Shown here one piece after another: positions 12,301 through 24,464 of a stretch of DNA of 64,000 bases. The notes under the pieces are model-generated. The model was not told where the DNA came from and did no database searches. It worked only from the letters and a program-made list of their open reading frames with translations. A program made the position numbers and the translations under genes. The number at the start of each line of letters is the position of its first letter. Within the stretch, counting starts at the first letter, position 1. This stretch comes from Hsuehochloa calcarea (taxonomy: Eukaryota; Streptophyta; Magnoliopsida; Poales; Poaceae): NCBI GenBank assembly GCA_036346395.1, contig CM070599.1, forward strand, positions 37,873,232-37,937,231, in the 5' to 3' direction.

Positions 12301-13585
12301 GACTTTGATGAGACGTTCAACCCGGTTGTTAAACCCTCCACCATCCGTGTTGTTCTTAGCATCACCGTTTCCTGGTCATTGGCTAATTCATCACTTAGAT
12401 ATCAAAAATGTCTTCCTTCATGGCACACTTGATGAAACTGTTTATTTCCAATAACTGTCCAGCTTTGTTGATCCTTCACGTCCGACCCATGTTTGCCATC
12501 TTCACAAATCCTTGCATGGGCTTAAACAAGCCCCTTGTGTGTAGTACTAGCGCTTCACTTCTCACATTCGCACACTTGGATTTGTTCCCTCAATGTCGTA
12601 CACATCTCTATTTGCTTTCTTCAGCGGTGGTCATCTTGCATATCTGTTACTCTATGTGGATGATATCATTCTCACCATTTCCTCCACTGAGCTTCTACAA
12701 TGCCTCACCTGCTATGTTCATTCGGAGTTCGCGATGACCGACTTCGGTGACCTTAATTTTTTATTGGGATTTCAGTGACCCATTCCTCTTGTGGTTTGTT
12801 CCTCTCCCAGCGACAATATGTCTTGACCTCCTTCAGCACGCCAGAATGGCTGAGTGCCATTCCACCGTCACACCTGCCGACATGTGTGCTAAATTGTCTA
12901 CCACAAAAGGTCCGCCCGTTTCCAATCCCACCGAGTATAGGAGTCTCGCCGGTGCCCTTCAGTACCTCACACTGACTCGGTCGGACATCGCTAATGTCGT
13001 GCAACAGGTTTGCCTCTACATGCATGTGCAATGCGAGCTTCACCTTGCCCTCATCAAGCAGATTCTCCATTACGTGAAGGGCACCCTCGACTTCGGCTTG
13101 CATATCTGTGCTTCATCGCCTTCTACACTGACCTCCTACTCTGACATCGACTAGGAAGGTTGCCCATATTCTTGCTGGTCTACTTCAGGTCACTGCGTAT
13201 ATCTCAGCGACAACTTTGTTTCCTGGTCATCCCAGCGGCAGACTACAATTTCTCGGTCCAGTGCAGAGGCTGAATACATGGTTGTCGCCCATGCCATGGC
13301 AGTGTTGTTGGTTGTGTCAGCTTCTTCTTGAGTTACATCAACCACTTCGTTCGGCGACCGTTGTCTATTGTGACAATGTGAGTGTTGTTTTCATGTCTTC
13401 GAAACCTCGTCGAGCCAATCACATTGAGATCGACATATACTTTATTCGTGAAAAAGTGTCTCTCGGCCAAGTGTGCATCCTCCCTTCAGTTTGCGGATGT
13501 GATGACCAAGGGGCTTCTAACTCAGCTATTTCAAGATTTTTGGTCCAGTCTCTGCGTTCATGAGCCTCACGATTCGACTTGGGGA
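9334..13585 (+). pseudogene. pol remnant (protease, integrase, RT, RNase H)
   Basis: The protease motif IVDSGATSHM lies near 9730-9760. A GAG-pre-integrase RLGHPGCDTMA lies near 10140-10172, just before the solo LTR at 10189. The integrase core follows at about 10890-11500 ('FRADNGKEFVNS' near 11198). Reverse transcriptase spans about 12100-13150, with 'HLDIKNVFLHGTLDETVYF' near 12395 and the catalytic YVDDI near 12650. RNase H and the copia C-terminal 'FADVMTKGL' lie at 13150-13515. Many stops and frameshifts break the frame, so it cannot encode a working polyprotein. Confidence 0.85.
10189..10889 (+). mobile_element. Solo LTR, copy B of the TGACGA family
   Basis: This 701-bp LTR starts TGACGATGATTAAAATC and ends ATCGTCGACA. 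It is flanked by a perfect GTCCT duplication (10184-10188 and 10890-10894) inside the integrase region. It is closely related to copy A at 6074-6860, including the 'ggcgactcgatcgtcga' terminus. Confidence 0.92.
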
Positions 13586-13764
13586 TGTTAAAGTATAGAA
13601 TCATATATGATTCCTTCCCAATTTGTTTTGTATCGTGCCGATTCTGTCGGTTGTAATCCCGACTTTATCGGTTGTACCGTAGCCGCTCGGCAAATATTTG
13701 TGCACGGCCTGGCACCGCGGTTGTTGTGTGTTGTGCTTCCCAATTCATGTGCTTCCCGTTTTCA
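13586..13764 (+). repeat. 3' LTR of the 5579-13764 copia
   Basis: This 179-bp LTR starts TGTTAAAGTATAG and ends CCCGTTTTCA. It is preceded by the purine run GACTTGGGGA and followed by ATATG, near-identical to ATAGG left of the 5' LTR. Confidence 0.9.
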
Positions 13765-14262
13765 ATATGAATAAGTTAAGGGTTACTTTGAATTCAAGAA
13801 CCGTATCATGGGGAAACGATTGGAGTCAACCAAGTAGCCCATACCTAACATTGGAGGGTTCGATGCTTTTCTCTTTCTTTTGAGATAGAGCCAAGTAGAG
13901 ATTCTTATCTTTGAAAGATATCATCAATCTCTGATTTGATGGTACCAAATGTAAAGCATTTTTCCTTGAAAAAGAATCACCATACAGAGATAATGACACA
14001 TCATATATTCAAGGTTCAACGTTAAGCAAAACTAATTTGCCTAAGCTGATTTTGTGAGAGGATTTGAACAACTTATGCTGCCTGCAGGCTGCAGCCTGCA
14101 ACACATAACAATTAATCATTCAGTAGTTTGGTTGTATGGGCACATATTTCATAATACCTGGTCTATAATCATCAATTTATATAAATCATTTGATAACTCT
14201 TTCATTGTCATGCATCATCTGATAATTTTTTAGTATATATCTGATGACTCTTCATTGGTATC
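13765..14262. other. Intergenic, no gene seen
   Basis: AT-rich DNA between the copia and the long LTR. It holds a perfect 18-bp palindrome at 14083-14100 (TGCAGGCTGCAGCCTGCA). No coding or RNA signal was recognised. Confidence 0.6.
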
Positions 14263-17200
14263 TGTAACATCCTAAAATCCTAATCTTGGGAATTATGTAA
14301 TATAAATGCATTAGAAAAAATGTCTTTGAACATTTGCGAATGAAATATGCTATATATTGAAAATTTTGTATTTGTTTTTTTTAACAAAACTTGAACTACA
14401 AACAAATAGGTGCTAAAAAGGAAAAAGATAAAGCAAAGTAAAAATTTCTAAATGAGAGAATTGTTTTGAGCTAATTATCCCAGGAACTATTCAACAAAGT
14501 TTCACATGAAAACTTGTTTAGAAAAATAATTACAAAAGCTTAAGAACATCACCTTGTTCGAATTTTCTAGAAATTCATAGAAAGATTTAACATATAAAAA
14601 ATTTACCTGAGAAACTACATCGGTCTAGAAGTCTACACAACAATTTTCATAAATTTTGGACATCGTTTGAATAGTAAATAAAATAAGGATATTAAATCAA
14701 TATAAAATGAAAAAAAAAAAACCTAAATCTAATCTCTCTCTCACCTCACCGACTTGTGGGTCCCACCCACAGGTATCGTCGCCCACCTCTGCACGATCGT
14801 GCCAGTGCACGCCCACACGCGAGAGCTCTGCCGCGCCCGTGGTTTTCGCTAGTGCCCACCGTTTTGCCGCTGCCCAACCACTTGCATCGCTTCACCGGTC
14901 AACACTACGCTCATACCGTCCCAACCGAAGCCCATGCCTGCCCGTACACCGTCGAAACATCCGAGAGCTTCACCATTTTTGCTCGTGGTCACCTCGATCT
15001 CTACCTTGCTCTACTCCACCTCTCCGATTATAAAAGCCTGCCCCGAGCTGCGTTTCATCCTTTCCAACTCCATGCACCCACACACTCCTCCTTTCATCCA
15101 CTCAATCGAGCTCTAGAGTTCGAAGAGCGAAAACCCTAAAACGGTTGTGCGCCGCCGCCTTCATCCCCGCCGTGAAGGGTTTGGTGTTAAGCTCTTCACG
15201 TCATATCACGTTCCAGATCACCTTGAGTCCTTCCCCTCACTCAATTTAGCTTTTGATCCACAGGAGCACCTGATTTGGTCTTTCTTCTTCGTCTCCGGCC
15301 GGAACACCGCCTCAAGCCATCACCGACAATTCATTGCACTTCGGGCCAATTCGCCATACCCGAAGCATCGCTAGGACTTATTGAAGCTGATCCGACCATC
15401 GGACATCAAGCTCCTTCACCCGAGCTCCTCCTCCACGTGCGACCGACCTCGCCGCCATGGCTCACCGTCGACAGCTCGTCTACGACCACCTCAGTACCTC
15501 CATGTCCTTCCGGTATGCTCCTGGTAGAACGCAGATGCTCATGCGCGCACTCTTTTGCCGAGGGCATTGCTCCTTTGCGATGTCGCGTTTTGCCGTTGTT
15601 GCTGCGCCGCTCAACGCCGGTGTGCCACCGCTAGGAGTCGTCTCCGACTACGATACCAGTACCAGTAGATGTGCATAGCACAGAGTTTCCATTTTGATCA
15701 CTCATCGGCACCGTTGAGCTCGCATCGTCGGCGAGTCGTGCGGGCGCTCGCGCCACTGTGCGGCACAACGATGATGAGCATTGTAGCTCGTCATCAGCAT
15801 GCCTAATTACAACCATTAGGGCTAACATAATCTTTAAACTGTTAGTTAGTTCTAATAAGTCGCTGACGTGTGGGACCGAATCATTAGTTTAAATCAAAAC
15901 ATTATTTCCTAATGAGTTTATGACATGTGGGCACTACTGCTTAAGTGCACAGTGAAACCACTCATGAACCCGTGCACCGTGTGTATAGACCGTCGGTCTA
16001 TACACTGTGCTCGTTGACCCTTTCACTGACAGTGGACCCCGCATGTCAGTTTAACCAGAATCAAATGGAAAATGAAAAATACGCTTTTAGTTGTAACAAG
16101 AACATGTTTTCCTTTCGGGAAGGCGTAAACCTCATTAGAATAGACGCGATAATACATTTTCTCTGTTAGAAAATGTGTTTTTCTTTTAAACTGGATTTAT
16201 CAAACCGAATGGAATTGAAACTTTAATAACTTTTACTACAAAACTCTAAATTGAAGAAATTTTGTATCTAAATTCATCTAAAATCATAATCTACCCGAAT
16301 ATGTAAAAATATTTATTTTTGGTTACTGTTTAATTTATTGATTGTTATTTAATTCGTTTTCGACTCTTTTTAGATGTCAATAATTTGGGTTATTTTTGGA
16401 ACGATCAATCTACCATATCTCCATAACAACAAGAGCAAGGCAAGCATCCCTTTTGATAGTGTTAATCCCAGTATTTTAATTATTGTACTTTGTTTTTGCA
16501 AATCCTATTATGCATATGTGTATGTTTGTATGAAATTCCTATGTTTGGGAAAATAGGTAGTTGTAAATCCTACTTGCTGCGTATGCCTCCTTGAAATATT
16601 GATTCCATATTGTTGTAGCCTTGAGAATATGGGTTAGGCAATATGTAATATCATTTGGGAATTTATGAGTGTGATTATCGCACAAATGCAATTAGAGCGA
16701 TAGATTTTCCAAAAGCTAATAAAAGGACAATCTGATACTTTGAGAATTTGGGATTATTTTGAAAATGGTCCAGAGGAGATACCTCTGTTATTTTGTATGA
16801 AAACAAAATTAAAACTCTAGTTTTTAGACACGGGTGAGCTATATTATAATCTAAAAGAGTGAGGATTGTAACTCACTAGTAGATAGGGTGGAGTTCTCGC
16901 CCGTAGTCAATTAAGGACTGAAGCTAGCAAATCCGAGACTATGACCTAATCGTACAACCATATGTGCTAGGATAGGGTAGCCATAGCTAACTAAGTTATC
17001 GAAATCTTAGCCTTGCATGGCAGTAGGCAGAAGTAGTGCATGCATTGCCGAAGGACTAGCATGCCTACACAACTGCGGATGCCTCACTTCGACGGGTTTC
17101 CATCCGGGCGAAGTGAGGGACTCGCTCATCGGGTTTCTATGCGGGTGAGTGAGGCTCCTCATTTGATGTGCACTTTTATTATTATCTTCATTATTATTAT

Positions 17201-18255
17201 TACTATCCCGACGGATGAGGATAATGATTCGCAGGGCTAGTGCAAGGTTAGTGCTAGATAATGTAAAGGTTGTGTCGCGAACTCTAGACTGCTTACCTTC
17301 GGTAGTGAGCAGTGATATAGAGATGTTCGGACAACTGGAATACCGTGTACTATAGGTAAAGTTGTACACCTCTGCAGAGTGATAAACTATTTGAATAGCG
17401 CGCTCGCGGTCATGAGCATGCTTAATGCGGCTGGTATGGCGGTAGCTTTGCTTTTCAAAGCTGTTTTGTCACAAAAGATCGGGGTAATGATATGGGGGCT
17501 TTTATTTGTTGAGTTAACTGTCATTTCTATGGCTATGTTGCTATGTCTATAGCGGAACTGTCATTCCTATGACTGGATTTGCTATGTCTATAGCAGGACT
17601 GCCATTTCTATGATTGAACTTGAATTTGTCAATGCCATTTCTATGGCGAAACATGATTATATTTTTGCTTGCAACCGATTAGGGTTGTGGGTGTTGTTGT
17701 TATTTGTTCAGTTACTTTACTTACTATCATGTACTTACTTTTTCTTAAACTGTTCTTGCAAATTCCGTTGCAAATTATTACTTATGAATATTGCAAATAA
17801 ACCTGGCTTTGAGCAAAAGAACTTGTAGAATAGAGCCATACATCAAGTCTTGTTGAGTACACATGTACTGAATCTTGCTATTGTTATTGGTTTAGAATTT
17901 GAAGATGTGCCGATGCCAAACGACGAGTTCCTTGCACCGAGGGGATCGGTGACGGGTCTACTTAGCCCTTGTTTCCTTGTCGGTTGTCTGCGGGATAGGA
18001 TGGGCATGTCGCTGGACTTTTGCTATTATTACTATGTCTTCCGCTGCTATTTACTTTTCTTTGATGACTGCTTTTATTTGGTCGGTCGGCCGTTGTTGTA
18101 ATAGCTTAAGTAGATTACACATTTTGCTTTACTTTAGTATATGATTGTATGGATATGATGCCAAACGGTGTGAATGTGTATGCTAGCCTTTAATGCTGGG
18201 ACTAGCATAGTATACACGTAAGATCTTCGGGTATTTCACGCCCGGGGGTCTGACA
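14263..18255 (+). repeat. ~4 kb lone LTR (gypsy-like)
   Basis: It starts TGTAACATCCTAAAATCC and ends GGGGGTCTGACA, the usual ends of very long grass gypsy-type LTRs. Internal landmarks include an AT-rich 5' part, a GC-rich block at 14740-15700 with 'tgtgggtcccac', a 'cctctgcagagt' block near 17370, and a promoter-like 3' part. No gag or pol sequence adjoins it. The flanking 5-mers are GTATC and GCGCC; they differ at three positions, all transitions, so the target duplication is only tentative. Internal ORFs are short and not recognised. Confidence 0.7.
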
Positions 18256-18282
18256 GCGCCTCTGATGATACTTTTTTACTGA

Positions 18283-18630
18283 CTAGTCCAATGCACGTGC
18301 TTTGCTATGGATTAAAAAAATTATATCCCGTCAACCGTCGTCGTGCTCAGCCTACAATGCAAGTGATCCGCCGGTAACCTCTTCTTGAAAAGATCGATAG
18401 AATCTTTGGGCTTCTTGCGCACCAGCTTAGACAGTTGGGGTGTAGGGGGAGTGGAGAGGAGGTTATAGGTGGTCAACCGTACACACGGGAGGAACCGAGA
18501 AAGAACGAGATCCAACAACTCACATCTCACGAAGAAAGACTTACATCTCACGAAGAAAGATAGATCTAATGGCTCACATCGCATGAGGAAGGATGGACCG
18601 CCACCAATTCCTTCTTTTAAATAGTAAAGA
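18283..18630 (-). mobile_element. Small non-autonomous Helitron (copy 1)
   Basis: Read on the minus strand it begins TCTTTACTATTTAAAAGAAG, ends with a GC hairpin-like tail 'aaagcacgtgcattggactag' (shortened here to its last 20 bases or fewer: AGCACGTGCATTGGACTAG), and sits between A and T as Helitrons require (TC...CTAG|T). The interior matches the Helitron at 33076-33401, for example 'aagaagcccaaagattc'-like, 'gttggatctcgttctttctc'-like and 'cgacgacggttgacg' tracts. It encodes no RepHel protein. Confidence 0.85.
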
Positions 18631-19037
18631 TAACATATAGGAACTGGGAATTGACAATTGGATCAGCTGAAAGATACTTCTTACAATATTACACCTTGTG
18701 GATCTATCATCCAACTTATTGCCAAAAATATACATGTATATGCTACAATCACCCTGCTACGCAAAAATTCCGCTATTTAATAGCGCCTACAGGCTACAAC
18801 CATCGATCACCACTGATGATAGATGAGGTTCTCAAACATGCCATTATTATGTGATGAATCATCTTGCATCTGATAATCTTACTATGGCGCACACTGTAAT
18901 GTGTTGGTAACTTTCCAATATTTACTGCATCGTTACTTCCTCTGTATCCCATCTTAACTATCAAATATTTTACTGCATTATTGCCTGGCTGTGTCTCTTC
19001 TAATTGTACGTGGAACTGCCTTCTGTTGTCGAGCATG
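18631..19037. other. 3' flank of the first YSL gene
   Basis: About 400 bp between the Helitron and the YSL stop codon. It should contain the 3' UTR and polyadenylation site. No separate gene or repeat was recognised. Confidence 0.5.
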
Positions 19038-21922
19038 TTACCCTTTGTGTGTAGACCTAAATGCCATGCACAATGGTGGACTGATCTTGGCCAATGCAAG
19101 CAAGGACGCAGGGAGGATCCAAAGGCCATCCCCACATATCAAACCAGATGCAACTGCTGGCACCATTAGTGCTGCTTTACTTATGTCAATCATGTGCCAG
19201 GTGAAGACTATCAAGCTCCCGACACACATGTCGATGGCAAAGCTCGCGCCAACAAGGAAGGGAACCCCCATAGCCATTGGTAGGGGAACCCACCGGCCAT
19301 ACTTTGGCGGGAAGAGGTCCCTCATAAGGTTGGCCACCACTGCAAAGCCAAAGAATCCATAGCACAGCTGCAAACAATGCAGGGGCAGAGCAGAGAAGCC
19401 CTCAACACCAAGAATTGCCATGTTTCGGTAGATTAGAGCATATGGTGCCTTCCAGTACCCTTCTGGGTTGCCTATGTCAAAGGCCTTGTAGAACAGAAAG
19501 AATGTCAGTGGTGCGATGACACAGCCCATGGCGCTGCCAATAGCCTGCGCAATAATCATTGATCTAGGTGATGTTAATGTAAGATGCCCGGTCTTGAAAT
19601 CATGCATCAGATCAGCAGATATTGACACCAATGATTTCACCAGACCACAGCCTACTAGACCAGCAACTACACCAGAGTCTTTTCCAGCCCAGGCTGCAAG
19701 AATGAAGAGGGCAACCTTTCCATAATTGTAGGCCATGTTGATGTCAGTAAGGCCGGCACCATAGGCATTGCAGAAACCCAAGGCAGGGGCCAATAAGTAT
19801 GCTATAACAACATAGTACCACTTCATCTCACGAAACATCAAGGGAATGGCAATTACCGCAACGACTGATAATGCAAGATAACCAGAGTAGGCTAGCCAGG
19901 TAGGGATACTGTCTCTTGTAAAAACTTCATTACGATGAAGGTCATCGAGAACCGGAATGTCTTCCTCTGGAAGTAGGATGAACCCCATATCAGATCATCT
20001 ATACATCCAGACTGTAGTTGCATGAGTTTGTCAGACTGTTTACCTTTCTTTGCATTCTTCAGTTTTGATCTGTCAAGCAGACTCTTAACGGTGAATGCAA
20101 CAATCTTGACAAAATTGTATAGGCCGTCTCCTAGGATGAGAGCTATGCAGATGAAGGCCTACAGAATGAGAGAAGGTAAGAAACAAAGGATTGTACTACA
20201 CATGTACAATAACAAAATCAAATTTTGAAACAAACCTTGTAACCTTGCAGGCTTCTCATGCTGCTTTCTGGTATATTTGCCGGATACCAGTCCCCTTTCA
20301 AATCACTGATCAGTGGCCACATTACTCCCCAGGAAAGAATGGCGCCGAGAAGGAGAGACAGATTGACAAGGTGGGAGCAAATCATCCCTGCCCCAACATA
20401 TGTCAGGCTGAAATCGAAGAAGAATCTGACACCCCAAGAATCAGAAAATCTGAATCAGGTGAAATTGTTACTAGTCAAGAACAGATTTAATGCAATAATG
20501 AGCAAAGTGACCAGCGTTACGTTTGTTTCCAAGCTTTTAGTCCAAAAGTGGGAAACTGTGAGAATCCACAGTTGTCTCCACCAGAGTAAAACCACTGGAA
20601 GAAGCTCCAGAAGAAGCTGATTGCGAAGTATTTTGTGAATCCATTCACTTGCTGCCTGACAGAACAAACAAAGCATTCAATTGATTAAAAAAATATAATG
20701 TTCGATTCTGCAGGTTATGAGTTATGTGAAAGAACCGCATACTTTGCCATTGCATCTCCATGAGGTGTGTGGAATCCATTTATAAGCACAGCTGTTGCAG
20801 TCCCGCTTGGGTAAGTTAATTTATAATCAATTATCATAATCTGAAATTTTACAAAGTTTGATGGCAAATTGAATCATCCGTGTACATGTGAAATAAGATG
20901 ACACCCTACAAACAAATAAAGCAAACAAGACAGACAAGAACCGCGTGACGCAAAGCAGAAAGGAAATAGCTAAGCAATATCATTTCTGTTCTTTAAGCAA
21001 GAGAAAATGTAGAATAGAAAGGGTGAAAAGGAGATGATGACCACTTGACCACTATGCAAGCAACATTGGCAAAGAAACAAAATTGGGGAAGAAAGGTAAA
21101 ATTGCAATTCTTAGGAGTAACAGCGAACCGTGATCGAATCACAAAACTTCTGAAGATTTAGTGTGAAGACTGGAAGATTTAGTGTAAGACTGGAAGATGT
21201 AGTGTAAGACTGGGGAGCTCACCGACCTTCCTGAGAGGGACGAGCGCGAGAAGCCCCACGAAGCTGACAGCGAGAAGGAAGCCAGTCATCCACGCAATGC
21301 CGGGCTCCTTGTAGCTCCCCGGCACGTTGCCTTCTGTCTCCTCCCCCGCCATCTCGTAAGTCCTCTTGTTGAGCCCAAGCAAGTACGACCCGAATCCACC
21401 TGGGAAAAGTCCAAGAACACATCAAATCAAACCAAGGACTCCATTTGACAATGGAGGATGGTGCAAGGGGTTCGTGTGTGTGTGGTCCTGACCTCCGACG
21501 GCGATGCTGTAGCAGGCGACGGCGCAGGTCTGGACGACGGTGTTCTCCTGCCGCGTGAAGGGGCGGGAGGCGACGCCGAGACGGGCGAGCGCCTGCGTCC
21601 ACCCGCGAAGGACGACGAAGGCGATGAGCGCGGCGGAGACGTTGAGCGTGGGGACGAGACCCGTGGTGAGGTTCAGCTTCATCACGATGACACTGTGCAT
21701 GGCACCGACGGCCAGGCTCGCCACCATCCCGCGCGCCGTCAGCTGCTCCCGCCATGGCGGCACACGGCCGCGCGCGTGCGCCGCAGCCCCCGCCTGGCCG
21801 TCGCCGCCGTCGAGCCCCGCTATCTCCTCGTGCCCTCGTCCGCCGTCCCGCGGGTGGGGCGCCATCGTGAGCTCGAGGCGCGGCGGCTGCCTGGGTTGCT
21901 TCCTCCGCCTCTCCTGCTTCAT
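19038..21922 (-). CDS. YSL: Yellow Stripe-Like metal-chelate transporter (YSL-A), 7 exons
   Basis: Predicted proton-coupled carrier of Fe(III)-phytosiderophore or metal-nicotianamine complexes, oligopeptide transporter (OPT) family, in the plasma membrane. Exons on the minus strand: 21493-21922, 21227-21399, 20743-20840, 20521-20655, 20236-20425, 20044-20158, 19038-19966. All introns are GT-AG. The spliced CDS is 2070 nt (689 aa); a second ATG at 21865 would give 670 aa, closer to the usual family length. Visible family signatures are RPFTRQENTVVQTCAVACYS, GSYKEPGIAW, DYKLTYPSGTATAVLINGFH, FGLKAWKQTFFFDFSLTYVG, LAPALGFCNAYGAGLTDINM, SADLMHDFKTGHLT, YWKAPYALIYRNMAILGVEG and VPAVASGLICGDG, with many hydrophobic membrane segments. 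No stop or frameshift occurs. It resembles the YS1/OsYSL15/16 group; the exact ortholog is not settled. YSL-B lies about 21 kb away in the same orientation. Confidence 0.95.
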
Positions 21923-22809
21923 GGCGGAAAGATTTTCGCGGCGTCAGTCAGATTCGTGTCCGGGGGAAATGGAGGCGTCGGAAGGAGGAGTCAGTGAATT
22001 AAAAAGCCATTCATATCAGCATATAACCGTGACCGTGAGCTAAGAAGAGCACTGTGTTAGTGAGTTCTTCACTTATTCTACTAGTAGCAGTGAAGCTATG
22101 AACGAGTGAGCCCTTGTAAGTTGTGAAATGGGAAGGATCAGTGCAAGAAATCAATGGGGCAAGAAATGATGAGATTTTGATCAGCAATTCATGGACCCGG
22201 ATCCAACCAAAAAGACAATAATGTAGGACCAAAGGAAAGAAAAGGTGAGCAAGAGAACTGACGTCACAAAACAGGGAAAGGACGAACAAAGAGAAACAAC
22301 ATCCCTATTTTGATAGACCAATAACTCACTAGGATGAAAGAAAAATTCCCACCTGGGTTATGCTCCTCAGCCCTCAGTGCTCCCCCTCCTTGAAACTGAG
22401 AGGCTGTGTACAAGAACTACAACACAAGCACACAATACAAGCAAGAATACGCAAACGGGAGTTCCTCGGCACACAATAAAATAGCTCTTGACCAACATTT
22501 CGTGCAAGAAACACAAAGGAACCCCAGCCAATCAAAACTCCACTTCTTCGAAGCTTAGAGCTGAAAAGATATCAAAATTTTGGGTTAAAAAATACGAGGT
22601 CAACAAAGAAGCAACAAATCCCCAAGCAAGATCGACCGTTGATTAATTCCAAAAATCTGTATGCATGACGCAAATTTGCAAAGCTGGAAAGAAAGCTCGA
22701 AGCTTTGATGAACGCCAGTCAGAACCAGAACCATTGGTCCATAAAAAAATCAAGGACTAAAAATCTGATCGGCATTAATTCACGACGTACCAAACGTGCT
22801 CTACTGCTC

Positions 22810-22840
22810 TCCTCCTCCTCCTCCTCCTCCTCCGCCTCCT
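22810..22840. repeat. (CTC)n microsatellite
   Basis: About ten consecutive CTC/TCC triplets interrupted once by CGC. It lies upstream of YSL-A and may fall in the transcribed leader, because pyrimidine/purine triplet runs are common in grass 5' UTRs. Confidence 0.85.
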
Positions 22841-22878
22841 CTCTGAATTCTGAAGGTCCAAATACAAGAGCAAGAGCT

Positions 22879-23138
22879 CATGCAGTAACAGCTCAAAGGC
22901 TTCTCGTCTATCTTCTCCACACCACGCTGCAGCGCCGCACGGCGAAGGAACACGCGGCCATGGCCTTAAGTACTCGCGCTGGTTGCAAATACGCATGCGG
23001 CATGTATTAGCTCGTGCAAGCACCCGGCGGCTGCAGTACGAGTTGATACGAGGTAGTGGCGGTGGTGGTACTACACTAGTGCTGATTTCACGTAAAGGCG
23101 CCCGCCCACTTTTCTCGTCATGCGGGGGCGCGGCATGC
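22879..23138 (-). promoter_or_regulatory. Cluster of CATGC motifs upstream of YSL-A
   Basis: CATGC/GCATG occurs at 22879-22883, 22993-22998 (as palindromic GCATGC), 23119-23123 and 23133-23138 (GCATGC again). CATGC is the known core bound by the grass iron-deficiency regulator IDEF1. Four sites in 260 bp exceeds the roughly one site expected by chance. Function is inference. Confidence 0.35.
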
Positions 23139-23850
23139 TTCACACCCGCTTTGCTTGCTCGGTTTCTGCCTGGGTTGATTTTTGCGGGCGTGTGTTCGGC
23201 CACCGCTCCCCGCCACGCGCGACGACAGGACGAGGCCACAATTTGGCGTCCGCTTGTATACTGCATCCTTCTCGCATTTTAATGGATTTTACGGATCGTT
23301 TGTAGAGGCAGAATAGTCTCGAACACGTAAAATTGGTTCAATGGTTGTTTTCTGATCCGTAGTTGCTTTAGAAGAAACGGTGCAAGTTGTGCGCGCACTA
23401 GAATATGAATATTCATTCTGCATGTATCTCAATCGATGAAGCGTTCAAGCAATCTGATGATTCCAGAGATACATAATAATGTAGCACGTTGATGCAATTG
23501 TCTTTGCATGTTTTATGCTGAGTAGAACTAATCACTCAGATGATAGATGGTATATATAGCAAACTATGCAACTCTATATGTTGAAGTTAATGTAGGGTGG
23601 ATTTAAAAAAATCCTAATCGCCTCATAAAAGAAGAAAGGACAGTGATCAGACGCCTAAAAATCTTACCCGTCTGTATGATATTGATATCTCACTGTGCTA
23701 CGACGCAGCAAATCACACGAAGCATCGTCCTTGTCGAAAAGGACTAATCACTGGTTTGTTAACAACATACACAGACGAAGTGGGGAGAGGGCACTCTCTA
23801 TGCCTCTACGATTGGCTTCCCTCTGAATCCTTCACGTGCCCTTGTCTGGG

Positions 23851-24391
23851 AGATCTTTTTGAGGAGCTTGACAGATGGCGCATCTACATATATGCAGCTT
23901 AGATCATCTTCAATATTGTGTTTTAGCCGATTCAAATGAAGAGAGAGAAGGTATTGAATCGATTCAATACATTGGAGGAGTCGATTTCCAACAAAAAAAT
24001 GCATGAAACCGAACTCTACTTAGAAGTCGTTTCAAAGCATTAAACAACTCATATGAGCATTAAACAACTACATAGGAGAGAGTGCGATTGAAAGAGGATA
24101 TTATTATTTTGTGGTTTTTTAATGTAACGTGGGCCCAGTTATTAGTATGAATCAGTTCAATACATTGGAGAAAAACAAGTTCGGTTCCTAAAATACTTAC
24201 GTGGCATAATTTTGAATCGACATCGATTCAATACACTAAAGATGCTTTTAGCATCCTTGTGTACTCTTGTATGGCGAGATGTCTCATGCACATTATTTTT
24301 GAGGAGCTTGACAAATGGCACATCCGCATGTATGCATCCTTAGCATCTCTGTGAACTCTTGTACGGCGATATGTCTGTCTCAAGCACATGA
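23851..24391. repeat. Imperfect direct repeats around a MITE
   Basis: 'tttttgaggagcttgaca' starts a ~45-bp block near 23850 and again near 24296. A second block beginning 'ttagcatc', with 'gaactcttgta.ggcga.atgtct', occurs near 24248 and 24341. The pattern fits a small local tandem duplication interrupted by the MITE at 23902-24247. Confidence 0.6.
23902..24247. mobile_element. MITE with TTA target duplication (Tourist-like)
   Basis: The ends are GATCATCTTCAATATTG and the inverted AAGCATCTTTAGTGTATTG, flanked by TTA at 23899-23901 and 24248-24250. Length is 346 bp. The TTA duplication and GA(T/G)CATCTTCAA-type termini fit PIF/Harbinger-derived Tourist-like MITEs. It carries no coding. Confidence 0.6.
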
Positions 24392-24464
24392 GATGAGATA
24401 ACACGTGGACACACGTATATTGCAAATCTCGACCATCCGACTCCATCTCAGTTGTTCAGGTTAG

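Larger units (their letters stand above)
5579..13764 (+). mobile_element. Decayed Ty1/copia retrotransposon (Ale/Retrofit-like) with four nested insertions
   Basis: Two similar short LTRs (5579-5800 and 13586-13764), both starting TGTTAAAGTATAGAATCATA and ending TTTTCA, bound gag, protease, integrase, reverse transcriptase and RNase H remnants in copia order. The flanking target duplications are ATAGG and ATATG, one mismatch. A tRNA-Met-type primer site TGGTATCA follows the left LTR and the purine run GACTTGGGGA precedes the right LTR. Removing the four nested insertions with one target copy each leaves about 4.74 kb, the normal size of a short-LTR Ale/Retrofit copia. The lineage call rests on short LTRs and an STxxTFSPEGS-like gag start and is inference. 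All reading frames are broken. Confidence 0.9.
21923..23901 (-). other. 5' flank of YSL-A
   Basis: This holds the presumed 5' UTR and promoter of YSL-A, which reads leftwards. A GC-rich block lies at 22900-23260 and a CTC microsatellite at 22810-22840. Open frames here on both strands follow the GC-rich or simple-sequence composition and are not recognised. 23300-23900 holds no recognised feature. Confidence 0.5.

Noticed and set aside
14263..18255. Claiming a clean target duplication for the 4 kb LTR
   Set aside because: GTATC and GCGCC share only two of five bases; I list it as tentative.
21219..22043. Open frames of 167-179 aa on both strands over YSL-A exon 1
   Set aside because: Shadow frames in GC-rich coding DNA; they cross the YSL intron and carry no recognised domain.
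22775..23266. 163-aa minus-strand frame upstream of YSL-A
   Set aside because: Its arginine run is the CTC microsatellite read in reverse and the rest follows GC-rich composition.
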